Positions 10,274 to 18,631 of a stretch of DNA of 64,000 bases are shown here, piece by piece; the first letter of the stretch is position 1; each line of letters begins with the position of its first letter. The position numbers and the translations under genes are program-made. Source of the stretch: Aureococcus anophagefferens. Lineage: Eukaryota; Sar; Pelagophyceae; Pelagomonadales; Pelagomonadaceae. The notes under the pieces were generated by a model. The model was not told the DNA's origin, did no database searches, and was given only the letters and a program-made list of their open reading frames with translations. The stretch is from assembly GCF_000186865.1 (NCBI RefSeq), contig NW_008705561.1:1249757-1313756 (forward strand). The letters are read 5' to 3'.

Positions 10274-11104
10274 ATGCTGGCAGCCATGCTGAACGCCTTT
10301 GTGGACGTGTTGATCCCCGCTTACACCTTTATTGTTACCTGCGTTGTCTACCGCGTCCATGGCGACGGCGCGTGGCTGCGCTTCTCGTGCCTCCTCTTCC
10401 TGGAGGTCTGCGCGATGAACCTGCCGGCGCTCAACGTGTACGCGGACCTCGTCGCGTTGCCGTTCGCCAGCTTCGTCCTCGTCAAGGCGGCCACGGTGAA
10501 AGATGGCGACGCTGACATTCTCGCCGACGCTGTTGTCGTTGTCGATGTTCTGGCCGGCTTCGTCCTCGCGGCCGCGGCGAGAGACGACGACGGCGACGCT
10601 GGCGTCGTCGCCGCCGCCGACGCCGACGACGACGCTCTGGCCGACGAGGACGAGGACGACGGCTCGGACGAGGACGGCGGCGCGCCGACGCTGGCGGGGA
10701 CCTGGAAGCTGGTCCGCTCGGAGAACTACCCCGCGTACCTCGAGGCCATCAAGGTCGGCAAGCTGCTGCGCGGCGTCATCGCGCGCGCGCCGACGAGCCA
10801 GGTCATCTCGCTCCGCGGCGACAGGGTCCGCATCGTCACGAGGGGCATCCTCAAGATGGACACGACCTACGTCGTCGGCGGCCCGCCCATCGAGGTTTTT
10901 GTCAAGGGCAGCGCGTTCCTCGACTCCGTCGAGCGGGACGGCGCCGACCTCCTCCTCACGAAGCAGCGCGTCGACCGGACCTACGCGATCCACGTCCGCC
11001 GCGCGCTCACCGACGCGGACACGCTGACGATGACCAGCGCCGTGCGCTTCGCTCTGCCCGCGAAGGACGACGTCGTCCTCGTCCAGACTTATCAGCGGCA
11101 ATAG
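10274..11104 (+). CDS. Membrane-anchored protein with FABP/calycin-like domain
   Basis: 276 residues. The N-terminal ~75 residues are hydrophobic with two to three predicted membrane segments (VDVLIPAYTFIVTCVVY, WLRFSCLLFLEVCAM, VALPFASFVLV), then an acidic Asp/Glu-rich linker. From about residue 136 a small beta-barrel domain begins LAGTWKLVRSENYPAYLEAI, the classic N-terminal signature of cytosolic fatty-acid-binding proteins. It continues with strand-turn-strand repeats to the C-terminus. The likely role is binding a hydrophobic ligand at a membrane. The final FABP tyrosine/arginine pocket residues are not clearly conserved (ends LVQTYQRQ), so ligand binding is inferred. The first 15 bases of the gene region (atagcagccatgctg) occur twice upstream, at 10147 and 10266. 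Confidence 0.6.
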   Translation: MLAAMLNAFVDVLIPAYTFIVTCVVYRVHGDGAWLRFSCLLFLEVCAMNLPALNVYADLVALPFASFVLVKAATVKDGDADILADAVVVVDVLAGFVLAAAARDDDGDAGVVAAADADDDALADEDEDDGSDEDGGAPTLAGTWKLVRSENYPAYLEAIKVGKLLRGVIARAPTSQVISLRGDRVRIVTRGILKMDTTYVVGGPPIEVFVKGSAFLDSVERDGADLLLTKQRVDRTYAIHVRRALTDADTLTMTSAVRFALPAKDDVVLVQTYQRQ

Positions 11105-12182
11105 CGCGCGCGCCTAATTTTCTCGACCGGAGGTTGTCGGCTTTTTTGCTTCTTCGAACGGTTTCGCTAATCTTCACCAAGGTGTCCGTCGGCGCGTCCA
11201 TCGACGCGTCCACTTGCGACGCCGCCACCACCGGCTACGGCTGCGAATGAGCCGTCGTTGAACAAGCACATCTATGAAGCAATGCTGCAGTAATCCGTAG
11301 CTAAGAGACGGTCTCTCGTGCGAGCATTTCAGCGGCCGACGATGGAATCTCCACCTTAGAGGGCCCCGCGCTCCTCGAATATGCAGCGACGTGCAACGAT
11401 CCCAGTGGCTTTGAGGTCCGCAAACATGTGGGTGAGGCACATGAAAAGACGTGACATCCGGACGATTGCGAGGCGACGCAAACGGGCAGCCCCAGGGGGT
11501 GGAATGAGGCGCGGCAGCTTCCCCCGACCCGATTTTCGGTCCCCTTCGAGTCACAGAGCGTCGGGAATCGTTCGTCATGGGGGCGACCAGATGCCCTCGC
11601 GGCAGCTCTTCGGCTCGAGTGGGTTTGATCGAGATCACCTCACCACCTCCGGGAGGCGTGCGGCGCCGCGGGTGACACGGTGCTCACCGCGCAATGCATG
11701 AGGCGTTTGGGCTGTTAGAACCGAGACAGTGCCCTCGGGAACATCATTCCAGGGGGGGTCTCTTCGAAGTCTAACAGCCCAAACGCCCCCTGGAACTAAG
11801 TTGGGCCCCTCGTCGGTCGCCCCCCACCGTTAATGGCCGTTCTCGTCATCCACGGGCTGCCCCGACGCGAACTAAGTTGCTCGCCTTCGACCGATGGTCT
11901 TTCCCGAGCGACTCGCAGCCGGGCCCAAGGCGCGACATGGTCCACAGACCGAGCGCCGCGCCAAGTCTTGGAACCGCTGCATCGCGCGTCCGAGCCCGGA
12001 GCGAGGCAAAGCCGTGACGTCAAAACTTCACGGCTTCGCTGCTCTTTGAGCTGGTTAACTTTAGCTTAGCCGGCAGTGCGACGACGCGTCCATCGCGTCC
12101 GACGCGTCGAGTGCGAAAGGAAATAAAAATCTCGGCGCAAAGCGATGCCGATGGTGTGACGGATGACCGAGTCCTGAAAGCA
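11105..12182. other. Gene-free spacer of about 1.1 kb
   Basis: Lower-GC intergenic stretch between two plus-strand genes. Open frames here are short and show no domain signature. It holds the inverted repeat at 11702-11787 and a CRE-like TGACGTCA-type word near 12016. It also carries variants of 'cgacgcgtccatcg' near 11197 and 12082. I see no tRNA T-loop or rRNA-like core. Confidence 0.5.
11702..11787. repeat. Perfect 18-bp inverted repeat with 50-bp loop
   Basis: GGCGTTTGGGCTGTTAGA at 11702-11719 is the exact reverse complement of 11770-11787. The enclosed 50 bp are unremarkable. No flanking target duplication is evident (left flank gcatga, right flank ccctgg). It could be a fold-back remnant of a small transposon, or a structured 3'/5' RNA element. 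Confidence 0.7.
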
Positions 12183-13715
12183 ATGGGCTGGCGGACCGCA
12201 ATCCTCCTGGTCGCGTTCGCCGTGTGCGACAACCAGAGCGCGGCAAAAGCACCAACGTCGCTGCCGGCGTCGCGGAGTCCCGTGTCGCGCGTCGACGCGC
12301 TCTTGGATGGCGACGACGGCGCGGGCGCGGCGGCCGTAGCCATCGGCGCCGTGGCGGGCGCGGCGGCGCCGTCGCCGGCGCCATTCGCCGCCGCCGCCGC
12401 GCCGGAGCCCGGCGCGCCGTCGCCCGCGCCCGCCGCGGCGCCGTCGCCGCCGCCGAGCGCGCGGCCGACGACGGCGGCGCCCGCGCGCGCGCCGCGGCCC
12501 GCGCCCACGCCGGCGCCGCGCCCGCAGCCATCGGCGCCGCCGCCGTCGTCGAAGCCGACGCCGAAGCCGAGCCCGCGGCCGCACCTGCGGCCCACGCGGC
12601 GGCCGACGCCGAAGCCGAGCCCCGAGCCGAGCCCGGAGCCGAGCCGCGCGAGCTGCCCGCTGTCGAGCGTGCCGCACAAGGCCATGTCGGCCTGCGTGCT
12701 CGCCAACGGCTTCTGCGTCGCGTCGCGCAGCGAGTGCGAGGACATCGGCGGCCGCTACGACGCCGCGGGCTGCGGCGGCACCGCGAATCACGGCCCGCAC
12801 TTTCTGCGGCGCCTCGACGCCGCGCCGTCCTGCGCGTGCTGCGCGGACACGCCGAGCGACGCGCCGAGCGCCGCGCCGACGTCGTCGCCGGCGCCGTCGA
12901 CGCGCGCGCCGACCATCGTCGCGACGTTCGCGCCCGCGACGTGCGACCTCGCCGCCGTGCCGCGCAACGCGCTCCGGAGCTGCCTCCGGCTCGACGGCTA
13001 CTGCGTCGCCAACGGCGCCGAGTGCGGCGCCATGGGCGGCGTCTTCGACCCCAACGGTTGCGGCGCCAACGACGGCGCGGCCTGCGGCTGCTGCGCGCAC
13101 GTGCCCACGGACGCGCCCGACGCCGCGCCGACGCCGCGGCCGACGCCGCGGCCCGCGGCCGCGGCCGCGGCGGCCGCGGCGGCGCCCGGCGGCGCCGCCA
13201 CGCCGGCGCCCGCGGCGCGGAGCGCCCGGGCGCCGCGGCCGACGCCGCGGCCCCAGCTCTACTGGTGGAACCCCGTGCCGACGCGCGCGCCGACGCCCGA
13301 GCCGACGGCGCCCGGCGGCGCGCTCGACGTCGCGCGCTACGCGCTCGTCGTCGCCGCGCTGGCCCTGGCGAGCGCCGTCTGCCCCGAGCCGTCGAGCCCG
13401 CTGCTCGCCGCGGCGCGCTGGCCCTTTTTCATGCTCTTCCTCGCGCTCCGCGCGGCGCTCGTCTTCGGCGCGGGCCTCTGCTTCAGCTTCGGCGACGGCA
13501 TCGCCGAGAGCCGCCCGCCGGCGCCCATCGCCATGGCGCCCATGCGGCTCCCCAAGGACGACGGGCTGAGCTTCGAGATGGCCGCGCGGCGGCCGCTGCC
13601 CGACGACGGCGCGCACGAGGAGCTCCTCGCGGACGACGGCCGCCTCGACGCCTACGAGTTCGAGGACGACGAGGACGTCGACGCGAACCCCTTCGCCGCG
13701 AAGAAGGGGGCCTAG
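12183..13715 (+). CDS. Secreted/membrane Pro-Ala-rich protein with two Cys-rich repeats
   Basis: 510 residues from ATG 12183, chosen because it opens with a good signal peptide (MGWRTAILLVAFAVCDNQSA); upstream in-frame codons lack one. A long Pro/Ala/Lys 'PTPKPSP'-type region follows, then two diverged cysteine modules. The first runs CPLSSVPHKAMSACVLANGF to CACCADTPSDAP, and the second runs CDLAAVPRNALRSCLRLDGY to CGCCAHVPTDAP. They share spacing and the 'C-VA(S/N)-(S/A)ECxxxGG-(R/V)(Y/F)D' core, so they arose by duplication. Near the C-terminus are two hydrophobic segments (VARYALVVAALALASAV; FFMLFLALRAALVFGAGLCF) and an acidic tail. Pro-rich spacers with small Cys modules are common in stramenopile surface proteins. 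No enzymatic role is apparent. Confidence 0.6.
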   Translation: MGWRTAILLVAFAVCDNQSAAKAPTSLPASRSPVSRVDALLDGDDGAGAAAVAIGAVAGAAAPSPAPFAAAAAPEPGAPSPAPAAAPSPPPSARPTTAAPARAPRPAPTPAPRPQPSAPPPSSKPTPKPSPRPHLRPTRRPTPKPSPEPSPEPSRASCPLSSVPHKAMSACVLANGFCVASRSECEDIGGRYDAAGCGGTANHGPHFLRRLDAAPSCACCADTPSDAPSAAPTSSPAPSTRAPTIVATFAPATCDLAAVPRNALRSCLRLDGYCVANGAECGAMGGVFDPNGCGANDGAACGCCAHVPTDAPDAAPTPRPTPRPAAAAAAAAAAPGGAATPAPAARSARAPRPTPRPQLYWWNPVPTRAPTPEPTAPGGALDVARYALVVAALALASAVCPEPSSPLLAAARWPFFMLFLALRAALVFGAGLCFSFGDGIAESRPPAPIAMAPMRLPKDDGLSFEMAARRPLPDDGAHEELLADDGRLDAYEFEDDEDVDANPFAAKKGA

Positions 13716-13745
13716 GGGGCGTCGTGTTACCGTCCGGCGGAATCC

Positions 13746-15047
13746 CTAAAAGGGGAACATGCCGGAGATGTTGCTCGCGCCCGCGTTCATGGCGTTGGGC
13801 TTCATGGCCGGCGACGTGCCCGCGTTCGGCGGCGCGAAGGCCGGCGGCGGCTGCTGCCACGGCTGCTGGGGCCAGCCGGCCTGGCCGCCGTAGGCCGGCG
13901 CGGACGGCGCGCGCGCCATCGCCGGCTGCTGCGGCGGGAACGAGGCGAAGCCGCCGGGCGCCGAGCCGCCGCGCGCCATCGCCGGCATGCCCATGCCCAT
14001 GCCCATGCGCGGCGGCGGTTGCGCGTAGGGCATCGTCGACGGCTGGCCCATCATCGACACGGCGAGCCTGTTGCCGCCGAGGCCGCCGCCGCCGCCGAGG
14101 CCGTTGCCGAGGCCGTTGCCCGCGGCCGGCGACGCGGGCTTTTGAGCCGGCGGCGCCGGCGGCGGCGCGCCGAAGGCGGCGAAGCCGCCGAGGCCCGACG
14201 CGGGCGCGGCCGGCGCGGCCGGCGCCGCGGCGAAGGAGCCGAAGGCGTCGAACCCGGCGGCGGGCGGCGCGGCGGGCGGCGCCGGCGCGGCCGCGAACGC
14301 GCCGAACCCGGCGGCGGGCGGCGCGGCGGGCGGCGCCGGCGCGGCCGCGAACGCGCCGAACCCGGCGGCGGGCGAAACGGGCGCGCCGAAGGGGTCCGGC
14401 GCCGCCGCCGCCGCCGGAGGCGCCGGAGGCGCCGCGGTCCCGAAGGGGTCGAAGGCCGGCCGGCCCGGCGGCGCCGGCGCGGCCGCCGCCGGCGGCGCCG
14501 CGGCGAAGTCGTCGAAGCTGAGCAGGTCGAGGGCCGGCGCCGCGGCCGCGACCGGCGGCGCCGCGGCCTTGCGGGAGATCTTGAGCCCGCCGGCCTGCGG
14601 CGCCCTCTTCTTGGGCTTGGGCTCCGGCGGCGGCGCCGCGGCCGGCGCGGCGTTCGACATGGCGAAGGACGCCGAGGGCCGCGACTCGAAGAAGGCGCGC
14701 TTGTTGTAGACGAGGTCCACGAAGCCCTTCGTCGCCTGGAGGCTCGCGCCGGGCTTGAGGCCGCGGCTCGGGTCCATCTTGCCCATGAAGACCGCGCGGC
14801 ACCGCGCGTTGCCGCCGTCGCGCAGCTTCTTCACCTCCTTGGCGCTCCAGTAGCTCATGGACACGGACTTGCAGAGGTGGCTGAAACTCTGGTGGCTGCT
14901 CTTGCACGTGTGGCACACGAAGGTCGCGTAGGTCATGACGACGGCGCCGTGGCCGTGCTGGGCGACGACGCCGCAGTTCGCGCACTGCTTGTTCTCGGGC
15001 AGCTTGCGGAGCGTGTCGAGCTCCTTCTCCGCGCCGGGGTCGGACAT
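13746..15047 (-). CDS. ArfGAP-domain protein
   Basis: 433 residues. The N-terminal ~120 residues form an ArfGAP zinc finger: NKQCANCGVV ... FVCHTCKSSHQ, then ISMSYW-type motif SVSMSYWSAKEVKKL and MDPSRGLKPG. These proteins stimulate GTP hydrolysis by Arf GTPases in vesicle budding. The usual catalytic arginine of 'CxxCxxxxPxWAS...R' is not clearly placed: the finger reads CVVCHTCKSSHQ-like rather than CxDCS. GAP activity is therefore uncertain. The rest is Ala/Pro/Phe-rich, disordered, with tandem copies of GFGAFAAAPAPPAAPPAA and Gln/Met-rich ends, as in ArfGAPs that bind clathrin adaptors. The start was set at ATG 15047 (MSDPGAEKELDTLRK). The upstream extension consists of a repeated 'ctcggggcgcctccacgcga' unit (15064 and 15113). 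Confidence 0.75.
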   Translation of the reverse strand: MSDPGAEKELDTLRKLPENKQCANCGVVAQHGHGAVVMTYATFVCHTCKSSHQSFSHLCKSVSMSYWSAKEVKKLRDGGNARCRAVFMGKMDPSRGLKPGASLQATKGFVDLVYNKRAFFESRPSASFAMSNAAPAAAPPPEPKPKKRAPQAGGLKISRKAAAPPVAAAAPALDLLSFDDFAAAPPAAAAPAPPGRPAFDPFGTAAPPAPPAAAAAPDPFGAPVSPAAGFGAFAAAPAPPAAPPAAGFGAFAAAPAPPAAPPAAGFDAFGSFAAAPAAPAAPASGLGGFAAFGAPPPAPPAQKPASPAAGNGLGNGLGGGGGLGGNRLAVSMMGQPSTMPYAQPPPRMGMGMGMPAMARGGSAPGGFASFPPQQPAMARAPSAPAYGGQAGWPQQPWQQPPPAFAPPNAGTSPAMKPNAMNAGASNISGMFPF

Positions 15048-15248
15048 GGCTCGATGGACGACGGCCTCGGGGCGCCTCCACGCGATGTCGACGACGGACG
15101 ACGGACGCGTCTCGGGGCGCCTCCACGCGACGTTCTCCTTGCCACAAAACAGGCGTATCCAACGATGCAAGGATGGTGCCGACTCATTGCAGTCCTGCGC
15201 AAGCGGGGACCCGGGTGATAAAAGACTGCTACTAAGCACGCGCGCGTT

Positions 15249-16511
15249 TTACCAGAGGGGGAGGGAGGCGAGGTTCGCATTCCAGGCGCTATATGTTCTC
15301 CCGGCTTCGTGCTCCGAGTCATCCGAGTCGTACAGCGTACGCGGCACGCAGGGCAGCCATTCGTAGTCCATCCCTCCCTGTTCGCGGAGAAAAAGCCCGT
15401 CGAGCCTGAAGTTTGCCCCAGGGGAGACTACGTAGATGCTACCCTCGTGGGCGACCGCGGACATATAAACCAATTTTTCTCTGGTGCCAGGCAAAGGCAG
15501 CGGCGCCTCGGCGGCCCATCGATCGGTCAGCGGGTCGTACGAGACCATCGTGTTGCTGGTCTCGTAATATGGGGCGTCTTCGAGACGTCCCTCCTCGAGA
15601 GCGGCGAGCGACGCGGCAGCGTAGACGCTCCCTCCCATTACGTAGATGCGCCCACCAACCTCCACGATGCTGGCGTTGGCGCGAGGGACGGGCATCGGCG
15701 CACACAACTTCCACGTATTGTTTGAGAGGTCGAGCGCCTGCACTGCGCGCGTCAATACAAATTCTGGTTTCTGTTGGCCGCCGATAAGGTAGAGCACGTC
15801 ATCGAGACAGAAAATACGGGGCTCGAAATCTCCCTCTCCATGATAAAGGTCGATCGGCGGATTTGGAAGAGAGACCCATGCATCGTCTCCAGGCCGAGAG
15901 CATGTCAGCGAAATACTTTGGGTCACCTTGAAGGTCTCTGGAAGCTTGAGCGTCACCACAACGTTGGTCGAAGCACAGATGGAATCTACCCAATAACCAG
16001 TATTTGGAAACTTCGCCTCAACCCACCGTCTCATTGCGAGGTCATACTCGTACCATTTTTGTATGGACTTTGATCTATCAGAAGCATCGAACACAGCAAG
16101 TAACTTGCCCTGGAATATCACGGTCTTCAGGTAATCAATATGAAATTCATCACCAACTCTGGGAAACTTTGCCATGTTTTCTCGCCATTTGCGAGAGTGC
16201 CCGAATCGCTGCAGCACAAAGCACCGCGTGTCGTAGTTCGTGTCTTCGTTCTCCCATCCTGCGAGAACCAGCGCGCGCTCGTCGACGACCTTGCGCGCCG
16301 CGACGAACGGCGCTGACGCCCGCAGCGCGCGCCACGCTTTGCAACAACTCGCAACTGCGTGGAGGTCCGCGAACTTTAGGATCGCCAGGCAGCCGACGGC
16401 GCACTCCGGCGGCAAGCGGGCGAAGGGGGTGCGACCGCCGGTAGATGGCGCCATTTTAGTTTCCTCGCGTTGGGCTGCCGTATGGCTGCGATCGCATTTG
16501 GACGACGCCAT
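15249..16511 (-). CDS. F-box-like Kelch-repeat protein
   Basis: 420 residues (or 401 from the ATG at 16454). The N-terminus has an F-box-like helix set (FARLPPECAVGCLAILKFAD, AVASCCKAWRALR) that would bind SKP1. It is followed by a beta-propeller of Kelch motifs: WYEYDLAMRRWVEAKFPNTG, CLDDVLYLIGGQQ, VQALDLSNNTWKLCAPMPVP, GGRIYVMGGSVYAA, SYDPLTDRWAAEAPLPLPG. This architecture is that of substrate receptors of SCF ubiquitin ligases. The gene is visibly richer in A/T than its neighbours, and its codons use A/T third positions far more. That suggests a member of a recently expanded or acquired family. Confidence 0.75.
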   Translation of the reverse strand: MASSKCDRSHTAAQREETKMAPSTGGRTPFARLPPECAVGCLAILKFADLHAVASCCKAWRALRASAPFVAARKVVDERALVLAGWENEDTNYDTRCFVLQRFGHSRKWRENMAKFPRVGDEFHIDYLKTVIFQGKLLAVFDASDRSKSIQKWYEYDLAMRRWVEAKFPNTGYWVDSICASTNVVVTLKLPETFKVTQSISLTCSRPGDDAWVSLPNPPIDLYHGEGDFEPRIFCLDDVLYLIGGQQKPEFVLTRAVQALDLSNNTWKLCAPMPVPRANASIVEVGGRIYVMGGSVYAAASLAALEEGRLEDAPYYETSNTMVSYDPLTDRWAAEAPLPLPGTREKLVYMSAVAHEGSIYVVSPGANFRLDGLFLREQGGMDYEWLPCVPRTLYDSDDSEHEAGRTYSAWNANLASLPLW

Positions 16512-16643
16512 AGGAGCGGCTGGTAAGCCGATCTTGCAGCGATGGTGCAGACTCGGTGACGGTGCACGTGGGCGACAACCGAGCCCCTACGCGTCCTGCA
16601 ACGGGGGAGAGCGGGGGACTGGTTAGGAGAAAAGGCGGGCGGC

Positions 16644-18164
16644 CTAGAAGTCGTCGTCGCCGCTGGGCCTGGGCTCCGGCGGCGGCGCGGCGGGCGCGCG
16701 GTCCGCCGCGGCGCGGACGTGGCGGATGAGCGCGTCGACGGCCGCGCGCGCGTCGTTGTGCGTGAGCGACGCGACGACGCGCGCGAAGCGGACGTCGTCG
16801 TGGGCTTCGAGCCGCGGCGCGGAGGCGTCGTCCTCGACCATCTTCGGCGCGCCGGCGCCGAGCTCCGCGGCGAGGAAGAGGTGGTCGAGCGCCTCGTCGA
16901 GCGCCGACGCGTCGCGCGCGAGCGCCAACCCCAGCTCGACGTGGGCCCGGCAGCGCAGCGCCCGAGGCCCGTCGCCGCGCGCGTCGAGGGGCGACGGGTC
17001 CGCGTCGGCGCTTTCCTCCCTCCCGTCGTCCGCCTCGCTCCCGCGCGCCCAGCCGTCGAGCGTCTCCGCGGCGTCGCGGAGCGCCGCGAGGCGCTTCGGC
17101 GCCTGGGTTTCGCCCAGGGCCCCGTAGGCGCGCGCGAGCTCGAGGAGCGCGTTGCCCCGGCGGCGGCGGTCGCGCGCGTGCTCCGCGCCGTGGCGCAGCA
17201 CGTCCTCGAAGTCCGCGGCCGCGTGCTCCGCGCGGCCGGGCACGCGGTTCGACGCGCAGGCCCGGAGCGCCAGGACCCGCTCCCGCAGCGGCGACCCCGG
17301 CGGCGCGTGGGGCTCCGCGGCGTCGAGGAGGTCGAGCACGTCGCGGAACGCCGACGAGGGCTCGCCGTAGAGCCCCGAGGAGAAGGCCGCGCGGACCCGC
17401 GCGCGCCCGCCCGTCGCCAGCGCCACGCGCCGCTGGGACGACACCGCCGCGGCGTCGAGCGCCGCGCCGTATTTCGCCGTGGCGAGGTTGAAGAGCGTGC
17501 CCGGCGCGTGCGGTTCGATCTCCAAACTCCGCTCGAGCGACGCCGTCGCCAGATCCCTTTCCCCCGTCGCGAGGAGGATCGTCGCGACGTTGTTGAGCAG
17601 GGGCGCGTTCGGCGGGAAGTCCTCCGAGGGCGCGCAGTGGAGCGCGCGCGCGTAGACCTCGAGCGCGTCGGCGGGCGCGTCGCACTGGTGGAGCGCGTTG
17701 CCCAACGCGTGGAGCGCGCGCGGCTCGTCGGGGGCGAGGGACGCCGCCTCGCGCAGCGGCGGCAGGGCGTCGTCGCTGCGCCCGCTGAAGGCCAGGTAGG
17801 ACCCGGCGTTGATGAGCAGCGCCGCGCGGTAGGGAGCGTCGCCCGGCGTCAGGCGGAGCGCGCGCTTGAAGGCCGACGCGGCCGCGCCGGACCGGCCCTC
17901 GTGGGCCGCCTCGAAGGCGCGCCGCGTCCAGCGCTGGGCCGCCTTCGCCGCGCGCGCCTCGTCGTCGTCGTCGTCGTCGTCGTCCTCGGGCGCGTGGTCG
18001 GGCAGCGACTCCTCGTGGGCCGCGTCGGCGTCGTCGTCGCCGGGACCCCAGAAGCTCTCGCCGCCGCGGAGCCGAGCCGCGAGGGACGGGAGCGACCGCT
18101 CGCGGGGGCGCAGGCCCCCGACGAAGGAGAGGGCGAGGAGAAGGAGGGCGCCGCGCGTCCGCAT
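16644..18164 (-). CDS. Secreted or organellar TPR-repeat protein
   Basis: 506 residues from ATG 18164, chosen because the next residues form a signal peptide (MRTRGALLLLALSFVGGL); the frame is open further upstream without one. After an acidic Asp run, helices follow the TPR pattern: AASAFKRALRLTPGDAPYRA, NAGSYLAFSGRSDDALPPLR, NALHQCDAPADALEVYARAL, LLNNVATILLATGERDLATA, then more degenerate helices. TPRs scaffold complexes. The Arg-Leu-Arg-Gly-Gly after the signal peptide could be part of a plastid bipartite leader. No catalytic motif is seen. Confidence 0.6.
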   Translation of the reverse strand: MRTRGALLLLALSFVGGLRPRERSLPSLAARLRGGESFWGPGDDDADAAHEESLPDHAPEDDDDDDDDEARAAKAAQRWTRRAFEAAHEGRSGAAASAFKRALRLTPGDAPYRAALLINAGSYLAFSGRSDDALPPLREAASLAPDEPRALHALGNALHQCDAPADALEVYARALHCAPSEDFPPNAPLLNNVATILLATGERDLATASLERSLEIEPHAPGTLFNLATAKYGAALDAAAVSSQRRVALATGGRARVRAAFSSGLYGEPSSAFRDVLDLLDAAEPHAPPGSPLRERVLALRACASNRVPGRAEHAAADFEDVLRHGAEHARDRRRRGNALLELARAYGALGETQAPKRLAALRDAAETLDGWARGSEADDGREESADADPSPLDARGDGPRALRCRAHVELGLALARDASALDEALDHLFLAAELGAGAPKMVEDDASAPRLEAHDDVRFARVVASLTHNDARAAVDALIRHVRAAADRAPAAPPPEPRPSGDDDF

Positions 18165-18336
18165 TGCGTCACGGCCAAAGCCTCTGTCCGGATGCGGCAC
18201 CCTCGGCGGAGCCCTTGCGCGCCCGCGAAGGCCCTCGGCGGTTCCGAGCCCGAGCCATACCTCCTGGCCCGCGGCTCCGCACTTCAATGTGAGCGCATCG
18301 AATTCAACAATCTGAGCTGAACCCTCTCGGCGGCCC

Positions 18337-18599
18337 TTACGCGCGGTTCGTGATGTCGGCGCAGGCGCTCAGCTTGGCGGGGGACTTGGGGAGGGAGTGG
18401 GAGCCGTGCTCGAGGGTCGCGACGTCGAAGAACTCGAAGTCGCCGGGGTCGACGGGGGCCGCCGCCGCCGTGTCCCACGCGGGGTCCGGCTCGTCGGTGA
18501 AGCAGCCGCGGTCGCCGAGGTCTCCCAGATCGGACCAGGAGTCGCCGTCGTCGAGGAGCGCGTTGCAGAGGTCGGCGCGGAAGGCGCCCTCGTGGATGA

Positions 18600-18631
<32 letters not shown>

